Of a stretch of 64,000 nt of DNA, positions 17,047-24,068 are shown one piece after another. The position numbers and the translations under genes were made by a program. The notes under the pieces were generated by a model, which worked only from the letters and a program-made list of their open reading frames with translations, was not told where the DNA came from and made no database searches. Source of the DNA: JANMCE01 sp031410595 (GTDB lineage Bacteria; Actinomycetota; Acidimicrobiia; Acidimicrobiales; Ilumatobacteraceae); assembly GCA_031410595.1 (NCBI GenBank), contig JANNZM010000054.1, positions 1 to 64,000 of the forward strand. The letters run 5' to 3'. Within the stretch, counting starts at the first letter, position 1, and the number at the start of each line of letters is the position of its first letter.

Positions 17047-17716
17047 GTTTGTAGCCGATGCCGCGCACGGTCTGGATCAGCTTCGGGTCATCGGGTTGAT
17101 CTTCCACCTTCACCCGTAAGCGACGGATGTGGGCGTCGACCAGGCGGCTGTCGCCGAGGTACTCGTAACCCCACACGCGCTCCAGCAACTGGTCTCGCGA
17201 GAGCACGATGCCGGGGTGATCGGCGAATTCACACAGGAGTAGGAACTCGGTCTTGGTGAGCGGAAGTTCTTCGCCGCGCTTGAGTACCACGCCCTGCTCG
17301 CGACGGAGCTCAAGGTCGCCCATGGCGACGGCCTTTGGCATGCTGACGCCGTGGAGCTGCACTCGACGCAGCAGGGCCCGGATGCGGGCGGCCAACTCCT
17401 TGGGAATAACCGGCTTGGTGACGTAGTCATCCGCGCCGGCTTCAAGACCGACGACGAGATCGTAGGTATCGGTCTGCGCCGTCACGATCATGATGGGCAC
17501 AATGCTCTTGGCCCGCAGGGTGCGGCAGACCTCGAAGCCCTGAATGTCGGGTAGCCGAAGGTCAAGCAGCACCAAGTCGGGCTCTTCTCGTTCGAAGGCC
17601 GCTAAGCCGCTTCTGCCGTCCCGCGCTTCGGTCACGATATAGCCCTCATCCTCCAACGCGAGGCGCAGCACGAGGCGAATGTCGTCGTCATCTTCTATAA
17701 ACAGCAGCCGGTTCAC
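17036..17716 (-). CDS. OmpR/PhoB-family response regulator
   Basis: A 226-residue regulator. The receiver domain has the acidic pocket (IEDDDD), phospho-acceptor Asp52 in LVLLDLRLPD and the switch Lys in DDYVTKP. A winged-helix DNA-binding domain follows (LPLTKTEFLLLCEFADHPG, SRDQLLERVWGYE, RRLRVKVEDQ, VRGIGYKL). The GTG at 17716 is chosen: AAGGA lies about 8 nt upstream and it gives the canonical receiver N-terminus. It is divergent from a histidine kinase 196 bp away, its likely partner. Targets are unknown but may include that intergenic region. Confidence 0.93.
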   Translation of the reverse strand: MNRLLFIEDDDDIRLVLRLALEDEGYIVTEARDGRSGLAAFEREEPDLVLLDLRLPDIQGFEVCRTLRAKSIVPIMIVTAQTDTYDLVVGLEAGADDYVTKPVIPKELAARIRALLRRVQLHGVSMPKAVAMGDLELRREQGVVLKRGEELPLTKTEFLLLCEFADHPGIVLSRDQLLERVWGYEYLGDSRLVDAHIRRLRVKVEDQPDDPKLIQTVRGIGYKLTV

Positions 17717-17912
17717 CGGTGGTCCTTCTTTCCTTGAAACATCTACCCCGCCTTTGTTACACGAAACGAACAATTCTTGCGTCTTGTCGTCACATTACCG
17801 AGCCACAATCTGCATGGGTCCACGCTGCTTGGTGGGGTGCCTCCTCCCCCTGGCGCCTCACCAACTCGTGGAAAGGCTCACACTCTCCCCCATTCTGCGG
17901 GATGATGTCACG
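17717..17912. promoter_or_regulatory. Divergent control region between regulator and kinase
   Basis: These 196 bp hold no gene and must carry promoters for both the response regulator (leftward) and the sensor kinase (rightward). An imperfect inverted element with TTGTT and AACAA arms lies near 17755-17775 and could be part of a regulator site. No confident -10/-35 pair was assigned. Confidence 0.4.
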
Positions 17913-19337
17913 GTGAGCACAGCCCCTCCCCGCCGTCGGCCCTGGGCTCTCGGCCTCCGTGCCCGCATAACGGTGGGCTTCTCGCTGCTCGGTTTGCTGG
18001 TTTCCGTCGGCCTCGCACTCATCTCGTTCTACCTCGCCCAGCAGAAACTGCAGAAGGACTTTGAGGACAGTTCCTTGAAGGTTGCTGCGCCGAAGGCCCG
18101 CATCGCCCGAGACGATCTTCGCGTTGAGGGGCGAAAGCCCGAGGAGCTGTACAACACCACGTTGGCGGCCGACCCGGGGACATTTGTGGCGGTTAAGAGT
18201 CGAGACCAGTGGTATTCGGCCACGAACCTGTTCACCGAACAGGTGAAGAGCGTGAGTCCGGATATTTACGATTCCATCGATCGTGGACTGTCGGGCAAGG
18301 GACGAGTCACGATCAACAAAACCGACTACCTCATCGTTGCGATCAAGACACCGGTCGACAAGGTGTCGAACTATTCCGCGACGTATGTGCAGGGCTTTGA
18401 CCGCTCTGGATTGAAGACCACGCTGAGCACGCTCGGCGCTTCGCTGGCAGCGGGTGCCACAATTGCCACCCTCGGCGCAGCGGCGATCGGTTTGTGGACC
18501 AGCCGCCGCGTCCTTCGCCCCCTCGCCCGTGTCTCGGACGCGGCGAGTCGGTTGGCTTCGGGCAGTCTCGACACCCGTCTCAAGGACGAGTCCGACCCCG
18601 AGTTGCAGCGGCTGGCGACCTCGTTCAACGACATGGCCGACGCAGTGCAGGCACGTATCCAGCGTGAAGCGCGATTCGCGTCCGACGTGAGCCACGAATT
18701 GCGCACGCCGCTGCAGACGTTGATCGGGTCGATCGAGATGCTTGATGCCCGCAAGGCCGATCTCCCCGAGCGCTCCCGTCAGGCGCTGGAACTGCTCGTC
18801 GGTCAGACCAAACGGTTCCACCAGATGGTGCTCGATCTCCTGGAGATTTCGCGGCTGGATGCCGGCGCGGCCGATCTGCACACGGAGCCGGTGTTGCTCG
18901 ATCAGTTCGTCAGCCGTGTGGCCAGTCGCTATGGCTATGCGCACGTACCGGTCATCACCGAAGCTACGTGGCAACAGCAACCCGTCGTGGTCGACCGACG
19001 ACGTCTGGAACGAGCACTCGCGAACCTGCTCGGCAACGCAGAAAACCACGCGGGCGGACCGGTGCAAATCACGCTGTCCGGCGCCAGTAGCAGCGCGGGT
19101 CAGGTCATCCACGTGGGAGTGGAGGATGCGGGACCCGGTGTAGCGGAGTCCGAACGCGAACGAATCTTCGAGCGTTTCGCCCGCGGTGCCACGGCTCGGC
19201 ACCGCGCCGGAACCGGATTGGGGTTGGCGTTGGTGCACGAGCACATTCATCTCCAGGGCGGTCGAGTGTGGGTGGAAGACCGGCCGAACGGTGCGGGTGC
19301 CCGTTTCGTGATCGAGCTTCCGGCAGAGGAGGAATAG
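17913..19337 (+). CDS. Sensor histidine kinase with HAMP domain
   Basis: A 474-residue membrane kinase. The first membrane helix (VGFSLLGLLVSVGLALISFY) is followed by an extracytoplasmic sensor of about 130 residues. A second helix spans roughly 175-200, then HAMP (RRVLRPLARVSDAASRLASG), the HisKA H-box with His261 in SDVSHELRTP, and HATPase motifs: N-box LLGNAENHAGG, G1 VEDAGPGV and G2 HRAGTGLGLALV. The GTG at 17913 places the first helix about 20 residues in. The next gene, a GerMN lipoprotein, follows with no gap, so sensor and lipoprotein are probably co-translated; the lipoprotein may feed the sensor. Confidence 0.93.
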   Translation: MSTAPPRRRPWALGLRARITVGFSLLGLLVSVGLALISFYLAQQKLQKDFEDSSLKVAAPKARIARDDLRVEGRKPEELYNTTLAADPGTFVAVKSRDQWYSATNLFTEQVKSVSPDIYDSIDRGLSGKGRVTINKTDYLIVAIKTPVDKVSNYSATYVQGFDRSGLKTTLSTLGASLAAGATIATLGAAAIGLWTSRRVLRPLARVSDAASRLASGSLDTRLKDESDPELQRLATSFNDMADAVQARIQREARFASDVSHELRTPLQTLIGSIEMLDARKADLPERSRQALELLVGQTKRFHQMVLDLLEISRLDAGAADLHTEPVLLDQFVSRVASRYGYAHVPVITEATWQQQPVVVDRRRLERALANLLGNAENHAGGPVQITLSGASSSAGQVIHVGVEDAGPGVAESERERIFERFARGATARHRAGTGLGLALVHEHIHLQGGRVWVEDRPNGAGARFVIELPAEEE

Positions 19338-19940
19338 ATGCGACGACTCGCCACTGCCACTGCCCTGCTGGTCTTCATGGGCTGCGGCACGACCACAACC
19401 ACCAAGGGTTTCCAACCGATCGATAACAAAGCGGTCGATGCCGCGTTCTTGGAGACGCCAACGACCACCACGACCGTCGCTCCTCCTCGACCAACAACCA
19501 CCGTGGCGCCAACCACCGTGGCGCCGACCACTCTGCCGCCGACGACGATTCCCTCCGAGGATGTCTTCCTCTATTTCACCGCCGACGGCAAGTTGAAGCA
19601 GGTACGCAAGCGACGTCCCTTGCCCATCGTTCCACTCGAGGTCGTGAGTGATCTGTTCAAGCCCACGGACCCAACGCTGAAAACTTCGGTGACCAACGGG
19701 TTGGTGCAGAGCGTGAAGATGGGAAAGATCACGACCGTCGCCCTGAACCCGAGTTACAGCACGGCCGCAGAGCCCGACAAGCTGCTGCTCATCGGGCAGA
19801 TCACGCTTACGTTGACCATGCTGCGCGGAATATCGCAGGTGCAGTACACGATCGACGGCGCTGCCATAGATGTGCCCACCTATACCGTTCTGATGCCCAT
19901 TGTTGGACAAGACGATTACGCCGTCGGCGTCGTCAAGTAA
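19338..19940 (+). CDS. GerMN-domain lipoprotein
   Basis: A 200-residue predicted lipoprotein: a short signal peptide ending VFMGC (Cys16), a Thr/Pro/Val-rich linker (about 40-75), then a GerMN-like domain (DVFLYFTADGKLKQVRKR, ALNPSY, GQITLTLTMLRGISQVQYTI, DGAAIDVP). In actinobacteria, LpqB-type lipoproteins with this domain accompany the MtrAB two-component system. Here it directly follows a sensor kinase (the ATG is the base after the TAG), which suggests a similar helper role. It lacks the large C-terminal domain of LpqB. Function is inferred from context. Confidence 0.82.
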   Translation: MRRLATATALLVFMGCGTTTTTKGFQPIDNKAVDAAFLETPTTTTTVAPPRPTTTVAPTTVAPTTLPPTTIPSEDVFLYFTADGKLKQVRKRRPLPIVPLEVVSDLFKPTDPTLKTSVTNGLVQSVKMGKITTVALNPSYSTAAEPDKLLLIGQITLTLTMLRGISQVQYTIDGAAIDVPTYTVLMPIVGQDDYAVGVVK

Positions 19941-19941
19941 C

Positions 19942-20187
19942 TCAAGCGGTCGGAACCGCCGCAAGCTGGGCGGCTGGTAGTTCGCCGGCGGCCAACAGCC
20001 GCCACGCCGATTTGGTGAGGCCCACGACACGGTCGAGGCAGATCTCAACAAATGCTGCGTGGGCAATGGCCCGCATCGCGCTGACGGCCTCCAGCAGCAC
20101 TTTCGCCCCCGCCAAATCGATTGTTCCGACTGGCTCGAGACGAACAGATGGACCGGAGCCGTGGATTTCCAAAGCAAAGCTCGCCAT
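19942..20187 (-). CDS. Small STAS-like protein
   Basis: An 81-residue protein beginning at the ATG at 20187, preceded by GGGAGG at good spacing. The pattern VRLEPVGTIDLAGAKVLLEA followed by FVEICLDRVVGLTKSAWRLL fits the STAS fold of anti-sigma factor antagonists, with Thr/Ser near the usual phosphosite. The match is weak and shorter than typical, so a different ferredoxin-like small fold is possible. It lies downstream of era on the same strand after 95 bp and converges with the GerMN lipoprotein, with 1 bp between stops. No kinase partner is adjacent. Confidence 0.55.
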   Translation of the reverse strand: MASFALEIHGSGPSVRLEPVGTIDLAGAKVLLEAVSAMRAIAHAAFVEICLDRVVGLTKSAWRLLAAGELPAAQLAAVPTA

Positions 20188-20282
20188 TGATGCCCTCCCT
20201 GGTTGTGAACAGGAACAGCGTGACGGCGTTGAGTGCGCAGCAACCACCGGTTGTGTTACGAAATGATGACAAACCGTAACAT

Positions 20283-21131
20283 CTAGTCGCCGTCCTCACC
20301 GAGCAATCGCTCCACACGGTCGGGCCGATGCTGCCAGTTCTTGTCAACCTTCACGAACAGCTCAAGGAACGCTCCCGGCGGCATCTGTTGACGCACCGCA
20401 ATGCCAACGGCTTTGAGCAGCGCGCCTTTCTTGCCGATCACCATGCCCTTTTGGCTGTCACGCTCCACCAGGATCTCGCAGCGAACCCGGGGCCATTCCC
20501 ACTCCGAGACCCGGGTGGCGATGGAATACGGCAGCTCCTGCTCGGTGAGGGCGAGCAACTGCTCGCGCACGAGTTCGGCGACGCGTACGGCTTCGGGCTG
20601 ATCGGTGAGCATGTCATCGGGGAAGAACTGCGGGCCTTCTTGCATTCGGCCGACGAGGTGGTCGAGCAGCACGTCGACTCCTTCGCCGGTGGCGGCCGAG
20701 ATCGGGAAGAAGGCGGAAGCGTCTATCGAACTGGCGGCGGTCAGCTGGGCCAGCACGGCCTCGGGCGAAGCGATGTCGGTTTTGTTGACGACAATGACGA
20801 CATCCTTGGGCACACGGGTCGACACCCATTTGTCACCCTTGCCGAATGGCTTGGTGGCATCGAGCACGAAACACACCACGTCGACGCCGCTCAACGCCTC
20901 TGACGCCGATGCGTTCAACCGCTCGCCCAGCGCCGTGACGGGTTTGTGCAGGCCCGGCGTATCGACGAATACCAGTTGCGCGCCGGGCCGGTTCATCACG
21001 CCGCGCACATTGACGCGGGTGGTCTGCGGCTTGTCGGAAACAATGGAGACCTTCAAGCCACAGATCTGATTGACGAGGGTCGACTTCCCCACGTTCGGGC
21101 GTCCGACGACGCTGACGAATCCGGATTTCAT
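20283..21131 (-). CDS. era: GTPase Era
   Basis: A 282-residue Ras-like GTPase that binds the 3' end of 16S rRNA and is needed for 30S assembly. G1 is GRPNVGKST, G3 DTPGLHK, G4 NKTD and G5 ISA. The C-terminal KH domain includes CEILVERDSQKGMVIGKKG and ends VKVDKNWQHR. The ATG at 21131 overlaps the stop of the upstream CorC-like gene by four bases. It closes the chain phoH-ybeY-corC-era, a conserved bacterial cluster for RNA and ribosome maturation. Confidence 0.97.
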   Translation of the reverse strand: MKSGFVSVVGRPNVGKSTLVNQICGLKVSIVSDKPQTTRVNVRGVMNRPGAQLVFVDTPGLHKPVTALGERLNASASEALSGVDVVCFVLDATKPFGKGDKWVSTRVPKDVVIVVNKTDIASPEAVLAQLTAASSIDASAFFPISAATGEGVDVLLDHLVGRMQEGPQFFPDDMLTDQPEAVRVAELVREQLLALTEQELPYSIATRVSEWEWPRVRCEILVERDSQKGMVIGKKGALLKAVGIAVRQQMPPGAFLELFVKVDKNWQHRPDRVERLLGEDGD

Positions 21132-22426
21132 GACGCACCCATCTGTTCTTGTTCGGTCAGCACGGGACGCGTGACCAGCACCTGACTGACGCGACGTCCA
21201 TCCATGCGGATGGCGCGAAACACGTGCCCTTCGTAATGCAACTCTTCACCCTCAGCCGGCACATGACCGAGCGATGAGAACACGAACCCGCCGACGGTGT
21301 CCCAGTCCTCGTTCGGAATATCGGTACCGAGTTGCTCGTTCACATCATCGATCGAGGTGCCGCCGTCCATGAGCAGGTGACCCGATTCAAGCTCCTGCAC
21401 GTCGTCGGTCTCATTGTCGTATTCGTCCATGATGTCGCCGACGAGTTCTTCCAGGCAGTCCTCCAACGTCACCAGGCCAGCGACACCGCCGTATTCATCG
21501 ATGAGGATCACCATGTGGAACTTCTCGGCCTGCATCTCGCGCATGAGACGGGTGAGGGGCTTGGTCTCGGGCACAAATCGGGCGGGGCGCGAGAGGGTGG
21601 AGACGTAGTCGCTGCCGCGACCGGAACGTTCGGCCCGCATCATGTCTTTGGCATAGGCAATGCCAACTACATCGTCGGTGGTCTCGCCAACGACCGGCAG
21701 GCGTGAGTAGCCGTGTTCGATGGCGAGGTCGAGCGAAGCGCTAATGGTGACGTCCTGTTCCACCACCACCATGTCGGGCCGAGGCACCATTACTTCGCGC
21801 GCGACGGTGTCGCCGAACTCGAGCACCGATGCGATCAGTTCGCGTTCCTCGTGCTCGATGACGTCGTCATCGACGGCCGCGCCGACGATGCCAAGAAGTT
21901 CCTGCTCGGAGACGAACGGGCCGCGCTGCAACCCCTTGCCCGGCACAATGATGTTGGCCAGGCCGATCAGGCCGCGGGCTAAGGGCTGCAGCGGTGTGAG
22001 ACGGGAAAGCGCCAGAACCGGACGGGCTGTTGCCAGGGCAACACGATCGGAATCGACCGTCGCCCAGGTCTTCGGCAGGACCTCTGCCAGCACAAAAACC
22101 AGCCCGACCATACCGACATAGGCCAGCGCCTGACCCCAGCGCGGAAGGGAGCGAACCGACACCACCGCTACCAGGAAGACCGCGCCAACCCGCACGATGG
22201 TGGACAGCAGGAGCAAGAGATTGACGTAGCGATGGGGTTCTTCGGCCAGACGGACCAGAGCCCTACCGGCAGCTTCCCGGTTGCTGGCCAGGGCCGCCGC
22301 CTTGGGCAAGCTGGTACGACCGAGCGCCGATTCGGCTGCGGACAGAAACCCATCCACACCGAGCAGCACGGCGATACTTACCAGCAGCCAGACGTCGCCG
22401 GAGCGAACATTGGCGAACACGTTCAT
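21128..22426 (-). CDS. CNNM/CorC-type membrane protein with CBS pair
   Basis: A 432-residue protein. An N-terminal DUF21/CNNM membrane domain of about four helices (residues 10-160) is followed by two CBS domains (REVMVPRPDMVVVEQD to YSRLPVVGETTDDVVGIA; then FHMVILIDEYGGVAGLVTLEDCLEELVGDI) and a CorC_HlyC C-terminal domain (LMDGGTSIDDVNEQLG, TVGGFVFSSLG). Family members act in Mg2+ or Co2+ efflux or homeostasis, with CBS domains sensing nucleotides. Start and stop each overlap a neighbour by 4 bp (ATGA), so it is tightly coupled between ybeY and era. Confidence 0.93.
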   Translation of the reverse strand: MNVFANVRSGDVWLLVSIAVLLGVDGFLSAAESALGRTSLPKAAALASNREAAGRALVRLAEEPHRYVNLLLLLSTIVRVGAVFLVAVVSVRSLPRWGQALAYVGMVGLVFVLAEVLPKTWATVDSDRVALATARPVLALSRLTPLQPLARGLIGLANIIVPGKGLQRGPFVSEQELLGIVGAAVDDDVIEHEERELIASVLEFGDTVAREVMVPRPDMVVVEQDVTISASLDLAIEHGYSRLPVVGETTDDVVGIAYAKDMMRAERSGRGSDYVSTLSRPARFVPETKPLTRLMREMQAEKFHMVILIDEYGGVAGLVTLEDCLEELVGDIMDEYDNETDDVQELESGHLLMDGGTSIDDVNEQLGTDIPNEDWDTVGGFVFSSLGHVPAEGEELHYEGHVFRAIRMDGRRVSQVLVTRPVLTEQEQMGAS

Positions 22427-23016
22427 TCCTCGGGATGTTCCTGTCGAAAGGTGATCGGCGCTGGCCCGTGCCAGTGCAACTGCTCCAACAATGCCACTTC
22501 GCGTGCCCGCATAACAGCTTTCTCTTCCGTCACCGCATGATCGTGACCGAGCACATGCAAGATGCCGTGCACGATGAGAAGCGCCATCTCGTCGTGCACG
22601 GTCCCGGCATGTGTAGGCGCCTGGCGGTTTGCAATAGCCGGACAGACCACGACATCACCGAGCAACATCGGGATGTCGTCGAGGTCAATAGGTGAGCGGT
22701 CAGGTCCGAGGCTGGTGGGTACCGGCATGGAGGCCAGTTCACCCTCGGCGTCGATGGGAAAGGCCAGCACATCGGTCGGACCGTCGGCGCCCATGAACTC
22801 TAGGTTCAATTCAGCCATGGTGGTCTCATCGACGAACAACAGGCTGAGCTCGGTATTGCCACGGATGCCTTCCGCGTGAAGTACCTGCTGCGCCAATGAG
22901 GACCACCGAGCAAGATCGACCGGCAGCGTCTGTTCATCGGCCACGAACACTTCTGGCTCACCCTCGCCACCGAGCTTGCGATTGCCAGGCAAACTCGGGC
23001 GGTTGGTGTCAGGCAT
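22423..23016 (-). CDS. ybeY: Endoribonuclease YbeY
   Basis: A 197-residue YbeY/UPF0054 protein, a zinc-dependent RNase for 16S rRNA 3' maturation and ribosome quality control. The zinc motif is complete (HGILHVLGHDH), and the family segment FMGADGPTDVLAFPIDAEGE precedes it. The N-terminal ~40 residues are longer and less conserved than in E. coli. The ATG at 23016 is preferred: it overlaps the phoH stop by 8 bp, whereas longer frames would run into phoH. Its stop overlaps the CNNM gene by 4 bp. Confidence 0.94.
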   Translation of the reverse strand: MPDTNRPSLPGNRKLGGEGEPEVFVADEQTLPVDLARWSSLAQQVLHAEGIRGNTELSLLFVDETTMAELNLEFMGADGPTDVLAFPIDAEGELASMPVPTSLGPDRSPIDLDDIPMLLGDVVVCPAIANRQAPTHAGTVHDEMALLIVHGILHVLGHDHAVTEEKAVMRAREVALLEQLHWHGPAPITFRQEHPEE

Positions 23017-23959
23017 GTTCGGCAACTTTTTCGTAGGCGGCCACGATGTCGGCCACGATCTTGTGACGGACCACGTCGGCGCCCGAAAGATGCACGAAAG
23101 CCAGATTTTCCACACCGGTGAGCATGCGTTCGAGTCCATTCAGACCGCTGCGACCACCCGCCACATCGACCTGGGTGACGTCACCGGTGACCACCACTTT
23201 GGAACCGAAGCCGATGCGGGTCAGGAACATCTTCATCTGTTCGGGCGTGGTGTTCTGCGCCTCATCGAGAATGATGAAACTGTTGTTCAACGTGCGACCG
23301 CGCATGAACGCGAGCGGCGCCACTTCGATCTTGCCCTGCTCCTGCAGCTTGGCCACGCCTTCGGCTTCAAGCATGTCGTGCAGCGCGTCGTAGAGCGGAC
23401 GCAGATACGGATCGACTTTGGCCATGAGGTCCCCGGGAAGGAACCCGAGTCGCTCCCCTGCCTCTACCGCCGGGCGGGTGAGGATGATGCGTGACACCTG
23501 TTTGGCTTGCAACGCTTGCACCGCGGGGGCCACCGCGAGCCAACTCTTGCCTGTGCCTGCCGGGCCGAGTCCGAACGTGATGACGTTGCTGCGGATGGCG
23601 TCGACGTACTTCTTTTGACCGCTGGTCTTGGGGCGCACGGTGCGGCCTTTGGCGCCGCGCAACACTTCGTCACTCAGCACTTGGCTGGGCCGCTCGGCGT
23701 CACGGATCATGCTGATCGAGCGCCCCAGCGTGGCACCGTCGAAACCCTGCCCCTGCTGCAGCAGAAGCACCAGTTCGGTGAATAGTTCGCCGACACTGTC
23801 TGCCTCAACACCGTCAATCACGATCTCGTTGCCGCGCACGACAATCTTGGTGTCCGGAAAAGCCTGCTCAATGGCACGGAGGTGGCCGTCACGATGGCCG
23901 AGCAGCGCCACCATCAAATGGTTCCCGGGTACGGCAAACTCGACGTGAAACGAACTCAC
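23009..23959 (-). CDS. phoH: PhoH-family ATPase (PhoH-like)
   Basis: A 316-residue PhoH-like protein. The N-terminal KH-like segment (IVVRGNEIVIDG) is followed by Walker A GLGPAGTGKSWLAV, VEAGERLGFLPGDL, Walker B SFIILDEAQNTTPEQMKMFL and GDVTQVD. It is thought to be an RNA-handling ATPase or helicase, and it sits at the head of the ybeY-corC-era chain. The start is a GTG at 23959. The upstream gap of about 110 bp to the EAL gene's stop should hold the operon promoter. Confidence 0.95.
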   Translation of the reverse strand: MSSFHVEFAVPGNHLMVALLGHRDGHLRAIEQAFPDTKIVVRGNEIVIDGVEADSVGELFTELVLLLQQGQGFDGATLGRSISMIRDAERPSQVLSDEVLRGAKGRTVRPKTSGQKKYVDAIRSNVITFGLGPAGTGKSWLAVAPAVQALQAKQVSRIILTRPAVEAGERLGFLPGDLMAKVDPYLRPLYDALHDMLEAEGVAKLQEQGKIEVAPLAFMRGRTLNNSFIILDEAQNTTPEQMKMFLTRIGFGSKVVVTGDVTQVDVAGGRSGLNGLERMLTGVENLAFVHLSGADVVRHKIVADIVAAYEKVAEHA

Positions 23960-24068
23960 GAGCGCAACGCGGTGATCTTGGGAACGTACTTCGGGACCAT
24001 GTTGCGCTCAGGTTACCCGACGAAACCGGACCCGGTCCGGTCGATTCGGGCCGTAGGTATCGGTGGGC

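Noticed and set aside
17790..20243. A minus-strand open frame of over 800 codons
   Set aside because: It is antisense to the sensor kinase, GerMN lipoprotein and STAS-like gene, which all have clear domains; its own translation is Arg/Gly/His-rich with no family pattern, as expected in high-GC DNA.
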